Shown here piece by piece: positions 46,584-57,336 of a stretch of DNA of 64,000 nucleotides (position 1 is its first letter; every line of letters starts with the position of its first letter). A program made the position numbers and the translations under genes. The stretch is from Lumnitzera littorea. Its lineage: Eukaryota > Streptophyta > Magnoliopsida > Myrtales > Combretaceae. Location of the stretch: contig JAMXBB010000003.1 in the NCBI GenBank assembly GCA_024138015.1, positions 14,550,148 through 14,614,147 of the forward strand, read 5' to 3'. The notes beneath the pieces were generated by a model, which did no database searches, had not been told where the DNA came from, and saw only the letters and a program-made list of their open reading frames with translations.

Positions 46584-46633
46584 GGCCCATAAAGGGTTTA
46601 AATACCCAATCGTCTTTTCAATCCTTCTCGTAC
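46584..46633 (-). promoter_or_regulatory. Candidate promoter elements of the copper transporter
   Basis: On minus: TATTTAAA at 46604-46597; a telo-box-like AAACCCT at 46599-46593; and TGGGCC (site II type) at 46589-46584, all about 160-180 bp before the ATG. One GTAC core, the type bound by copper-response SPL factors, is at 46630-46633. A single GTAC is weak evidence. Confidence 0.35.
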
Positions 46634-46639
46634 AAATCA

Positions 46640-47700
46640 CTTTTCATCTTATATATTAATCAACCCTTGAACAAAAAAAAGATTGAATAATATTAATATT
46701 TAATCCGTCGCGTGTTTGAACGGGGAATATAAAGTTTCTATATTTTTAAAATTTCTTAAAATTATATATAAGTAATTGTCTTGTCTAAATTTCTAAAATA
46801 TCCTATAATATTATTATAACTTTTTTTAAAAATCTAAATAGCAATAACCATTAATTTGTAACTTTAAAAATTTTAAAAATATATATAAATTTTAGAAGAT
46901 CTAAATCCATATAACTATTAATAATATTTAAATAGGTGATAATTAAAATATGTTTTTTTTTTTAAAACTACCAATAAGGTTTTTACGTGTTTTTCATCTG
47001 GTATTTATATACCACTCATTTATTCATATGGTTTGTTAGTATCATTCAAGCTTTTTTTATTGGTATAAAAAAAAATTATTAATGCCATACTTTGAAAAAA
47101 AAAATACAGCTTCTTTTTTTTCCTTATTAGTTATCATTCATCAAGAAATACTAAACACATATCTCTATAAAACTGTTTAAATAACTTTCCTATATTATTT
47201 CATTAATTTGTGTAGGTTATATACTACTATCTTGATTGTGACTTTTGTATCTATAACTTTCATATTTTAAAATATATAATATCCAAATTGCAATAAAGAA
47301 ACTATTATTATGAAATAACAATATACAAGATTGAAAGGGACATCCATCTTAACTTATTAAAATAAAAGCACGAATCCAAAAATAAGTTGAATTCTTATGT
47401 TTTGCATATCATGGAATTGCTTTTTTGATAGCGTAAATTATGTTATGACTTCAGCAGTGACTTTAGGATCAGGGAATCGGCAACCTGCTCCGGGATTATT
47501 TTACTTTTCCGATTTGAGTTGTCTCTTTTTGACCCATGGTTTCCATCTAAAATACTTGCCAAGATAAGCTACAAATAAAGTGTAGAATAACGGATCTTGT
47601 ATTAGTTATACGTGTGTAAATATTTTAATAATTAAAAAAATATATTGAAAGTTGTAAATATAATATAATGAACGAATAGTTAGTAGAAGTCATGAGAATG
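46640..47700. other. AT-rich spacer
   Basis: Long A/T runs and no supported gene or RNA on either strand. Confidence 0.5.
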
Positions 47701-47729
47701 AAGATTGGAGCGAGCTTAAGAAATGGGGT

Positions 47730-48900
47730 AACTATTGAAAGTAGGGGCATGAAGAGTGAGATATAATAAACTTCGACTTCTTGTGCTATTGAGTTTTGTT
47801 TTTTTTGGAGGATTAAGAAACTAACTTATCCTTTAAGAATTGATATGTTTTTTATATACTTTTCTTATATATCTTACAACGTGCATAATCTACATCTAAA
47901 TATCTTATTAATTCCAACTTTAGATGTGTAGGATAAATATTTAAAGATATGTTTTATTGTAGCCAAGTGTGTTTCAGTTGGTTTAGCTTGAAATCTAGCA
48001 CGCGCGCACACACACAATTAATATAATATCAAGTCAAGAAGCTGTTGGATATAATAAGGAACCAATTAAGCTTCTGTAGAGCTTTTCACTTATCTTCTTA
48101 CCTGTTTCATCTAACTCTAGCTTAGTTGATGTTGACATAGGAGTTGTAGCTCCCTTTATGTTCTCATATCCAAACTTTTTATGTATATGCCTTATACATT
48201 TTTCTTGATGGATGAAAATTCAATCCTTGGTTTATTTTATCTGAAGTCTGTGAAAGAAATTTAATTCTCTCATTAAGGACATCTTGAATTCAGTCTGCAT
48301 CATCTTAGAGAAATCTTTGCAATATTGCACGTTAGTAGCACTACAAATAATATCATCTACATCAATTTAAACTACTAATAAATCATTATCAAAATACTTG
48401 ATAAATAGAATGGTATCAACTTGTCCTCTTTTGAATCCATTTTTTATAAGAAACTCACTAAGTCCTTTGTATCATGCATGAGGGTTTTTTTTTAGCCCAT
48501 ATAAAGTCTTTTTTAAAAAAAATTTATATGCATAGCCTTCTTTAAAAGGATCTTCAAACCCTTGAGGCTGTTCAACATACACTTTTTCTTTTATATAGCT
48601 ATTTAAGAATACACTTTTAACATTTATATGAAATAACTTAAATCCTTTGTAACATGCAAAATTTAGAAATAATCTTATAGCTTCTAAACGTGCAATTGGT
48701 AGATATGTCTCATCAAAATCTATTCCTTCTTCTTATGAATATTCTTTTGCCATAAGTCTAGCCTTATTTATGGTTATTTTTTCCATGTTCATCTAACTTG
48801 ATTTGAATACTCATTTTGTGCCTATAATTGATTTATTCTTAGGTCTAGGTACCAAAGTCCATACCTGATTTCTTTGGAATTGTGTGAGCTTCACTTGCTT
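47730..48900 (-). pseudogene. Element F reverse transcriptase and RNase H (broken)
   Basis: On minus: GFEDPFKEGYAYKFF and KTLYGLKK (about 48560-48490); VDDII around 48365-48350, the copia catalytic box with Tyr lost; ELNFFHRLQIK near 48250; then a copia-type LYRSLIGSLLY block near 48050. The RNase H remnant is near 47890-47740 (SSKKTKLNS block). Many stops. Confidence 0.78.
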
Positions 48901-49568
48901 CATTTGCATAACATTTATCTAATTTGCATTAGATAATGCTTCATATATTGTACTTGGTTCTGCTTCAAAAACTAATGCAAAGTGATTCTCAATATTTTAC
49001 AAGCTTGCTTTGGTCTTTACTCAAGAATGTATATTTCCAATTACCTGTTTGGGTGGATGATAGGATTTATATTTCTAAGTTTTTTAGGGTTTAATACTTA
49101 CTTGGGTAGCTTCTAATGCATCTTTTGATGTATCCTCCAATTTAGCTTTTGATTGAATACTGATGGACCATCTTCAGTAGCTTCAATTTTTCTTGTATCA
49201 TTCTTGTGAGTGAGAGAATTCTTACTTAGATTGTTTGGTTCATCATCTTTTGATTCTTTAGTCCTTGCTTCGCTAATGAATTTCACATTAATTAATTCTT
49301 TAATAGTTTGAATGACTTTATTATATACTTGAAATGCTTTACTATGTAGGGAATACCTTAGGAAGATTCCTTTTTCTGCTCGTTCTTCAAATTTCCTCGG
49401 ATTCTATCTTAGTTTCTTAATATAACACTTAGAGTTAGAGATATAAAAATATGAAACTGTTGGTTTTTTTCCCTTATATATTTCATATGATGTTTTCCTT
49501 GTTAAGGGTTTTAAATAGACTTTATTAATTAGGTAATAAGAAGTAGAAACTACTTCAGCCCAAAAGTA

Positions 49569-51250
49569 TTATGCTACTCTACTTTCATTTAATAGAGTTT
49601 TTGTCATTTCTTGTATAATTCTATTTTTATGTTCCATAACTCTATTTTGCTGCGGAGTATATGGAGTGGAGAAATTGTAAGTACTACCTTGGTTTTCATA
49701 GAATCTTATGAAATCTATATTTTCAAATTCTTTACCATGATCAGTTCTAAGACCGATAATGGTATAGCCTTTTTCATTTTGAACCAATCTAGCAAATTTC
49801 TCAAAAGCATTGATATGAAGCAAGTGCACCTATCAATTTTAATATAGTGGATGTGAGTCCGAGTCGATCCCTCAGAGATTTCGAGTACTAATATTAACCT
49901 TAGCTCTATTATCTAACCGGAAAATTGTGTCGAGTTGAATGAATTAAAAATACTGAAATTAACCATCTAAACTAATTATGAGACTTAATTAAGCAAATTA
50001 GAAAGCAATAAAACTAAAAACGACTTCAAGTATGCAATAACGTATTTAGGAATTATTTCCCCTAGTGTTTAACACGTAACCACTTAAAATATATTCAATT
50101 CAGTTTCTATTATTCTTAACCGGAGGGATTTACAATTAAAGCTAATATCTTTCTCAAGCATATTAATCCTAATCCTAAATTATTTACCGGAATCTTTTCA
50201 CTTAGTAATATAACTTAGAATTGCCTTAATGTATAATAAATTCTCACACAAACAATCAACTTTTTGGAAGAAACATGTATCTTATCTCTAAGTATACATG
50301 TAATTCTCTCCAATTATGCCTAGATCTAATTACACATGCAATTTCTCAATCATCATGCATAATGTCATATATTGACACTCTAAAATTATCAATCAACAAT
50401 TAAACAACATAATTGAATCAAGAAAAGATAGAAACTTTATTGAAAATTATAATTCAACCCAATAGTCACATGAAACCCTAGGTTCCATAATCCTAAATAC
50501 TCGAATTTTAAGCTATCATAATGAATCTAAAAACGAGTTCCATAAAAAGACATAAAATAAAACATGGAAAACCCCTTTGATTGATGAACAATCTCTCTAA
50601 TCTTGAAGTTGATGTTGCTCTCTTTTTCTTCTCTTTCTCCTCAAGTCTCTTCCTTCTCTCGTATCTCATATGTCTTCTCTAATGTCTCTCTCCCTTTGAA
50701 ACCCTATGATATCCTTTTATATATGTATTATAAGGATTCTGTTTTCGTCACCAGACACGGCTTGGGACATGGTCGTGTCCCCAGGTCGTGTGACTTTCTA
50801 CACCTAGGCAAATTTTTCTGCATAACTTCAAAACTTCAAAACTTCATAACTTCTTCGTTTGAACTCCGAATTGAGTGAAACTTGATTCATTTTCTTCGTT
50901 TTCGATCCTAGAACGCGTTTAAACCTTAATCAAAATTTTACTCAATTAAGTATCAATTTCTTTAAAGAAAACAAAAAATGTAAGGAAAATACTATAAAAT
51001 CATCATATGAAATATGTTTAAAATAAGAGTTATCAAGCATCAAAGGCATCACTTTTGTTACCTCTTAAGCTTAATGTTCAAGTAGATCCAAATAAATCTA
51101 TATGAAGTTATTCTAAGGGTCTTTTAATTGAAATTACTCTTTTAGATTTATGAGCTATCAATGTTAACTTATTCTTGAAACAGGTTGTGCAACGTAGATC
51201 TTCTTTTATACTTATCTTAGGTAATTCATTTACTAAATTATTTTTAGATA
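49569..51250 (-). pseudogene. Element F integrase, interrupted
   Basis: Open piece 49829-49569: FEKFARLVQNEKGYTI, LRTDHGKEFEN (second catalytic Asp), TPYTPQQNRVMEHKNR (catalytic Glu). The upstream part resumes at 51045 on the other side of the insertion. Joining at TCAAA gives continuous NKSDAF-EKFARL. Confidence 0.82.
49806..51039. mobile_element. 1,234-bp insertion in the copia integrase
   Basis: Flanked by a perfect TCAAA duplication (49801-49805, 51040-51044). Removing it restores the integrase frame. The ends carry imperfect inverted repeats (GCATTGATA inward from the left, TGCTTGATA inward from the right). The internal sequence has no convincing gene; an open frame at 50603-50878 has no recognised domain. 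It could be a solo LTR of an unknown family or a non-autonomous element. Confidence 0.75.
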
Positions 51251-51419
51251 AGTTTTCCAATTGATAGAAATGTATATGTCATAATTTCTTATGCTAGAGA
51301 AATATGTTGTCTGAAACACTAAAGAAACATTTTTCAATTTGTACTTTAGCTGATTCAACTAAGTATATGTTCTTTTCCCTAAATCCTTCAAATAGTTTAA
51401 TGCCATTCTTATCAAAAGC

Positions 51420-51640
51420 TTCTACTTTGCTTTGATCAACCCTTTATCGCATAATTGACTTATGTTTAGAAGATTACATTTGAGTCCTTTTACTAAAGAG
51501 GCATTTTCAATAGAACAAGGAAGAATTCTGATATTACCAGTGGTGATTATTTTTCTTTTATTGTTGTCACCAAACTTAACATATCCTCCGTCCTTCCATT
51601 TGAGATTAGTAAAGAGTGAGGCATCCCTTGACATATGACA
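51420..51640 (-). pseudogene. Element F GAG-pre-integrase domain
   Basis: Open piece with WKDGGYVKFGDNNKRKI and LVKGLKCNLLNISQLCDKG, the typical segment between copia protease and integrase. Confidence 0.82.
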
Positions 51641-52123
51641 TGAGCATCCACTGCCTAGATACTAAGTTCCTTTAAGCTTAACTTCATGCTCCTATGATCA
51701 CATAAAAACAAATTAACTTCTCTTGGGAACCTAAACTAGCTTGGGTTTGCTAAAATTCAAGCTTATTGTTTTTAATATATTTGCTTGATAGTTATTGAGT
51801 TTGTGATTTTTGAAATAACAATGTTTTTCAATATGTCCTAATTTATGATAAAAGAAACATCCATATGACTTGTTATATCTGTTTGTTACCTATACCCTTT
51901 GATTTGGGTATCTTCTGAAGGAGCCTTTGATAGGTCCTCTGACTGGATTGTTTTAGATAGAATGGTTCTTTTGCTATGTTTTTTTTAATGGTTTCGAAAT
52001 TGTTTACTAAGTTGTTTACTACTTCTTTTCCTTTGACAAAGGCTGTTGTTTTATTTGATTTTGAGGATTCTCCATATTCAAATCCTAAGCCAATCTTGGT
52101 TTTATCTATTTGTTATGAGGCAA

Positions 52124-53490
52124 TTAGCATTTGCAATTTTTTTCACTTTCGCAAAACTTATTAAATGTTGAACCAATTGAGTTAGATAAATCATTTGACC
52201 TTGATCTTAGATTACATATTTCTTCTCTTAGTTCATTGTCTTCCTTTTCTAAATTGTTTTGTCTAACATGAAGGTTCTCATTATCAATTTCCAAAGCTTC
52301 CTTATCAATTTTTAACACATCAATTTCTTTTATTAGTTGTTCATTTGTACGAAGTAATTGATCACTTTCTTTCTTTAAAACTTCTATTTCCCTATTAGTC
52401 TTGGTTAGTTTTATATTCGTCTTTTCTAGGGCTTTTGGCAATTTTTTGATTTGTTTACATACACTTTCTAGCATATCATCTTCAGAATCAAAAGTTACCT
52501 CATACAATGCCATTAAGCACAAATTGGCTTCTTCATCATCATCTGATTTATCTTCTAATTCATTCTTTGATTTGTCCAGGTCGCTCTAAGTGGCTAACAG
52601 TGAATTTTGCTTCTTCTTATATTTCTCCAATATCAAGGCATTTGTATTTGATATGTTTAGGCTTTCTAAACTTATAACATACAATTTTCTTTTCTCTTTT
52701 ATCTTTCTTCGTATCCTTTTTTTTTTTTTTTTGTAGCTTTTACCTATATCATTCTTATTAGAGAATGTGTGCTTAGAGAACCTTTTCTTATCTTGTCTCT
52801 TGATCATCTTGTTTAATTTTCTTGCAATAAGTGTGACATCATCTTCATCATCACTTTCATTTTTTGACTCTAAATCAGTGTCAAGTTTATGAGCCTTGAA
52901 AGCTATCCCCTTCTTCTTTGTATCTTCTATTTTAAGAAAATCAACTTCGTAAGCCTTTAGTTTGCTTGTTAGTTGACCGAGCATCAAGTTCTTCATATCA
53001 CAAGCCTCCGGCCTCCTCTATTCTAGTTTTCTTTACGCTTTAGGCTTTTGGAAGTACTCTTAATATCTTTCATACTAGGTCTATATCATCTATCATTTTA
53101 CTAAGGGATGAAAGCTCATTAGAAATAGTAGTGAATATGCTAAATAATTCCTTAATTTCTCCTCTATGCAAAATATGAAATGTCTCATATTGTTGCATGA
53201 GCAAGTTGATCTTGGTTTCTTAGGTGGTGTCAATACCTTCAATATTTCTTTAGCTTTTCTACAATAAGAAATTAAATAAAATTCACATTGAGCAATAGTG
53301 GAAAGAAGAAGATTCTTAGCTTTAGAATTCAATTATGTTTTTGTGATGTCACTATTGGATGCGATAGTTTTGGGAACTTTTGCATTTCCTTTTCCAATAA
53401 GAGAAATTAATACCATCAAAGAAGAGTGTCTTTCCTTGTTTTATAGTAGAATTGCCATCTCCATTACTTTTAACCTTAATCTTTAAACTA
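52124..53490 (-). pseudogene. Element F gag (broken)
   Basis: N-terminal block FFDGINFSYWKRK near 53420. A basic/acidic middle part at 52996-52586 has an ESDDEDDV run. The long coiled coil at 52522-52124 is rich in Leu, Lys and Glu (ALEKTNIKLTKTNREIEVLK). Such long coiled-coil gag proteins are common in plant copia elements. Stops between the parts. Confidence 0.75.
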
Positions 53491-53524
53491 TAACAATATT
53501 AGAGCTAAGCTTTGATATCAAATA

Positions 53525-53996
53525 TAAGTCCTAATTAAGTAATTGAGAGGGGACTAGGGTGGGGGTGATGAATTGATTACTTTTTAAAATTTTTAGACAA
53601 GAAGGTTTTTAGAAATGATTTGTCTAATATTCTATATGTGTAAAAAAAAAAAAAAATTCCTATAAGGTCATATGCTATGAGTTGGATCCTTTACAAATGA
53701 ATTATCCTTTCATTTTCAAAAGCTTTGACTGTACTATAAGGAATATAATCTTTTCCTTATCTTTAATCTTCACAAAAGGAAGGATTTATGATAGGTCTTT
53801 TAGAATAATTTGATTATTGCCCTTCTTTATTTCTTAATCATAAATGCATCTAAAGATTTCTTTAATCCTTATAAAATCTGAAAAATATCCAACGAAGCAA
53901 GATTTGTAAAAGGATCGACTTTGAATTAATTTTAGTCCCTATGGATTTGTATCCTCCTTTTGTGGAATGTATTGAACATATTTCCAAAATATGTTC
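53525..53996 (-). repeat. Probable part of the element F 5' LTR
   Basis: Follows directly upstream of the F PBS on minus and shows a GAGGGG...GGGTGATGAATTG motif common near the ends of copia LTRs. Cut at 53996 by element E. No second copy in the window to confirm it. Confidence 0.4.
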
Positions 53997-54859
53997 TGAT
54001 GGATTGCCTACCTTCAGACCCCTCACTTGCGTCCAATTCTAAGGCCTATGGTCTCTCGCCAGAAGATTTTTGTCTCTTCAACCTGTCGAGGATAAGCACC
54101 AGTACATGAAAGGATGGTAGGCAAACTCTTTGATGTCTCAGCTCAGACACATACTTCTCTGCGCGAACCCATGCCCAATCATTGAGTTGCTGAATGTTGA
54201 GGCCTCAACATGCCAAGCTCTAATTATTCGGCCTATAGAACAACAACATCCCTCTTTTGTTTCAGTAACTCCAACTTACATTTATTAGTAGTAGCCACAT
54301 AGCTTAGCCACTACGCCTAAGATTCCCTAACACAAACCCATTGATAGGTTACCACATGTCTGTTACTTTTCTGACAATTATACTATATTCCTTTTTGTAA
54401 TCTGTCTCATTTACCCTCTTTCATACAAACTAGGAATCTTTCTTCTTTGTCCTTTATGTAATTTTCCTTATTTGTATTGTTACCTTAGGGACTTACTAGA
54501 AATAGTCTTTTTTCATTGTAGCTAAAATCATCTAATCTTACATCCTTTTTAGATATTGAATATCCATGTTCTTGTTAGATATTCCTCTCTGAGAATAATT
54601 TTCCTACACTCTTATCTAATATTATTGAGTAGCTCAAGATTAGTGGCGAGTGGACCTTAGCATTAGCATGTGAGTCATATCAAGCGAAGTGTTGAATCAT
54701 ATTATATTTGTTGGTGCGTCATATCCCCTAAGTAGCTTTACGGAAGCTACTGTGTTTGTCGACCCTTCTATTCTAGTTTTCTTCAATATCTCAAAGGACT
54801 CATTTAGTTACCATTCCCTATGATAAATCCTAGTGATTACTGAGCTTCTAAGTACATCA
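53997..54859 (+). repeat. Element E 5' LTR
   Basis: TGATGGATTGCC...TACATCA, aligns with 63117-63978. The PBS-like TTCGTATCAAAACT follows at 54867-54880. Confidence 0.88.
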
Positions 54860-55319
54860 TGTAATCTTCGTATCAAAACTTAAGGTTGTGACCGAAAGCC
54901 GCGTTCAAGTAGTTCCTGCAAGTGTGTTTATTCTTTATACTTTGTTTTCCACCTAAAAAACGAAGCAAGTTCTTACTTCGTTGCTTGAATCGTATTTTCC
55001 AAGTGTGTGGAAATTTTCTATGTAAGTAGAGTATTTCCTAAAGCTTTGTATTGAGAATATCGAATCTTAGTGCCTAAGGAGAGATTAATGATGCTAAGAG
55101 CGATGCTCGTGGTTGTAGTCATGTAACTCAATAGACCTTATGAACTATTGATAAGCTGATATAAGACTTCACTACTATTCCACTATTATAACTAATTTGG
55201 TTGTTTTGGTATAAAGGGTTAGACTAGACCATAAGAGAGAGGTGTTGTTGAACAGGATTGAGAAGTGAGAAATAGGCTAAGAATCGAGCACCTAAAGCTA
55301 TTAACATAAACCCAACTCT

Positions 55320-56440
55320 ACCCCAATATATCAATAAAGTTGCAAGCAGGAGACTTGAGTTAGATGAAGTTGACTAGTATGATGAGGAGGAGCAGTATGA
55401 TGGAATTGGGGACGATGAGCTTAGAGCTCCTAGAGGAATTGAACATCTTAAAGTATAGATTTAGAGCTTTAGTAGGTATGGTAGTACTGATAATTACTTG
55501 GATTAGGAGGAGAAGATTGAAAAGATATTTGACTTTTATGATTATGAAGATGCTATTTGTATATAGGTAGCTACATTAGAGTTTTCTAGGTTTGTAGCAA
55601 TGTAGTGGAAGAAGTTACAGAATGTACACTAGAGAGCTTGATGTAAAACCTGAACATGGAATGAGATGAGGAGAGTTCTAAGGAGTAGATTTGTTCTTGA
55701 ACACTACGAGCAAGATACTTTTCGACGTCTTTAATACTTGAGATAAGGTAACTGTTCAGTAAATGAGGGTGTCCGAGAGTTCCAGTTACTAATGATTAGG
55801 TGTGACATTGACGAGCCCGAAGCGTGGACTATTGTACAATTCATTTTTGGGCTAAGGATTGAAATTGGTAACATAGTAGATTTACAGAGGCTTGGGACAT
55901 TAGATGAGGTGATACGAATAACATAGAGGGTCGAAAGGTAAAGGAGGAATCAGATCAGCCAGTACCGAGTAGTCGACCTGGCTTGTCAAATAGAAGTGGT
56001 ATATCGAGCTGTCCTAAATACAACCAAGCTCAATACAATTTTGAGGTTAACCATTGAGGTTAAATGCTGGGTCAACCTGATGATTGTTGAGGTAAAGGCG
56101 AGGCCGGGGAGCTTGAGGTTAGGAAGGACTAAGGATAAAGCTCAAGGAAGAAGACTTGAGAGATCAAGTGTTTTAAATGTCTTGGTTTTTGGCATGTGAC
56201 TAGTCAATGCCCAAACTGACATGTCATGACCATCAAAGGAAATAAACCCCAGTTTGAGGTAGAAAGTGCTAGTGAAGGTAAAGAGGAGGTAGAAGTTAAT
56301 CACTTACTGAATGAATTTCAAGACGAGTTAGATGCATTGAAGTGGGAGCTGAATACTATATGGTTGTATGACGATCTCTCAGTACCTTTTTGTCTGATGA
56401 AAATGAGTAGAGGGAGAACCTTTTCCATTTAAAGTATTGA
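55320..56440 (+). pseudogene. Element E gag (broken)
   Basis: Blocks matching element B gag: TWNEMRRVLRSRFVLEHYEQ (about 55651-55710) and REFQLLMIRCDIDEPEAWTI (about 55771-55830). A complete CCHC zinc knuckle C-x2-C-x4-H-x4-C, CFKCLGFWHVTSQC, lies at 56169-56210; such knuckles bind RNA. Several stops, and the frame changes between blocks. Confidence 0.82.
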
Positions 56441-57336
56441 GTGAGTGGTAAGCTTTATGCATTGATCATTGATGGAGTGAGTTGCACCAATGTGATAGCT
56501 CAAGAAGTACTGAAGGCCTTGAAGCTGCCACACCCTAAGTAGTATAAGATTCATTGGCTAAATGCGAAGGGAGGTTTACTTGTTGTCGAGTAAGTTAAAG
56601 TGCCAATCACTGTTGGTGACAGATATAAGGACGAAGTGCTATGTGATGTCTTACCCATGTATGCTTTCACATATAACTTGGTTGACCTTGGCTATTTGAT
56701 TTGAAAGTACTGCATGAAGAATATAGGCACACCTATATGTTCCAAAAGAATGGAAAGAAGGTTATATTAACTCCAATGAGCCCTAAAGAAGTTCAGGAGT
56801 TATAGGAGAAGATTTCCAAATCATTGCACAGGAAATCCTTAGTTATTTCCCAAGCCCAATTTTCCAAAGAAGTTAAGAAGGAAGAGTGTATACTCTTGTT
56901 AGTCGGGAAACTTCAAGAGTTGGGAGAAACTAAAGCCTTACCTACTCAGGTGAAGACATTACTAAAGGAGTATGTCGACCTATTTCTAGCTGAGATGCCA
57001 ATATGTTTACCACCTATAAGAGGTATAGAGTATTATATTTACCTCAATTAAGAGCTGTTCTACTTAACCGACTTGCCTATAGGCTCAACCCCAATCAAGC
57101 TACCGAGTTGAAGAAATAAGTTGATGAATTGATTAATTGTGGATATATCTAAGAGAGCATGAGCCCCTATGTCATACCGACTATCTTGTTGCCAAAGAAG
57201 GATGGCTCATGGAGAATGTGCAATGATAGTTGGGTAATTAACAAAATCATTGTTAAATAATGATATCCTATCCCGCGATTAGATGATATGATCAATGGGT
57301 TACATGGTGCCTGTATCTTTTTGAAGATTGAGTCAA
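56441..57336 (+). pseudogene. Element E protease and start of reverse transcriptase (broken)
   Basis: The protease core LIIDGVSCTNVIAQ (about 56460-56501) has DGV where related elements usually have DGG or DSG. The linker is YVDLFLAEMPICLPPIRGIE (about 56970-57030). RT starts to 57336 (LHGACIFLKI) and is cut by the insertion. Confidence 0.75.

Larger units (their letters stand above)
47700..53524 (-). mobile_element. Element F: Ty1/copia retrotransposon, decayed and 3'-truncated
   Basis: On minus, in copia order: gag, pre-integrase, integrase, RT, RNase H. PBS-like TTTGATATCAAAGC at about 53523-53508 marks the 5' end of the internal part. From about 53525 to 53996 is the probable 5' LTR; no matching 3' LTR is seen left of 47700. 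A 1.2-kb insertion splits the integrase. Element E begins at 53997. Confidence 0.85.
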
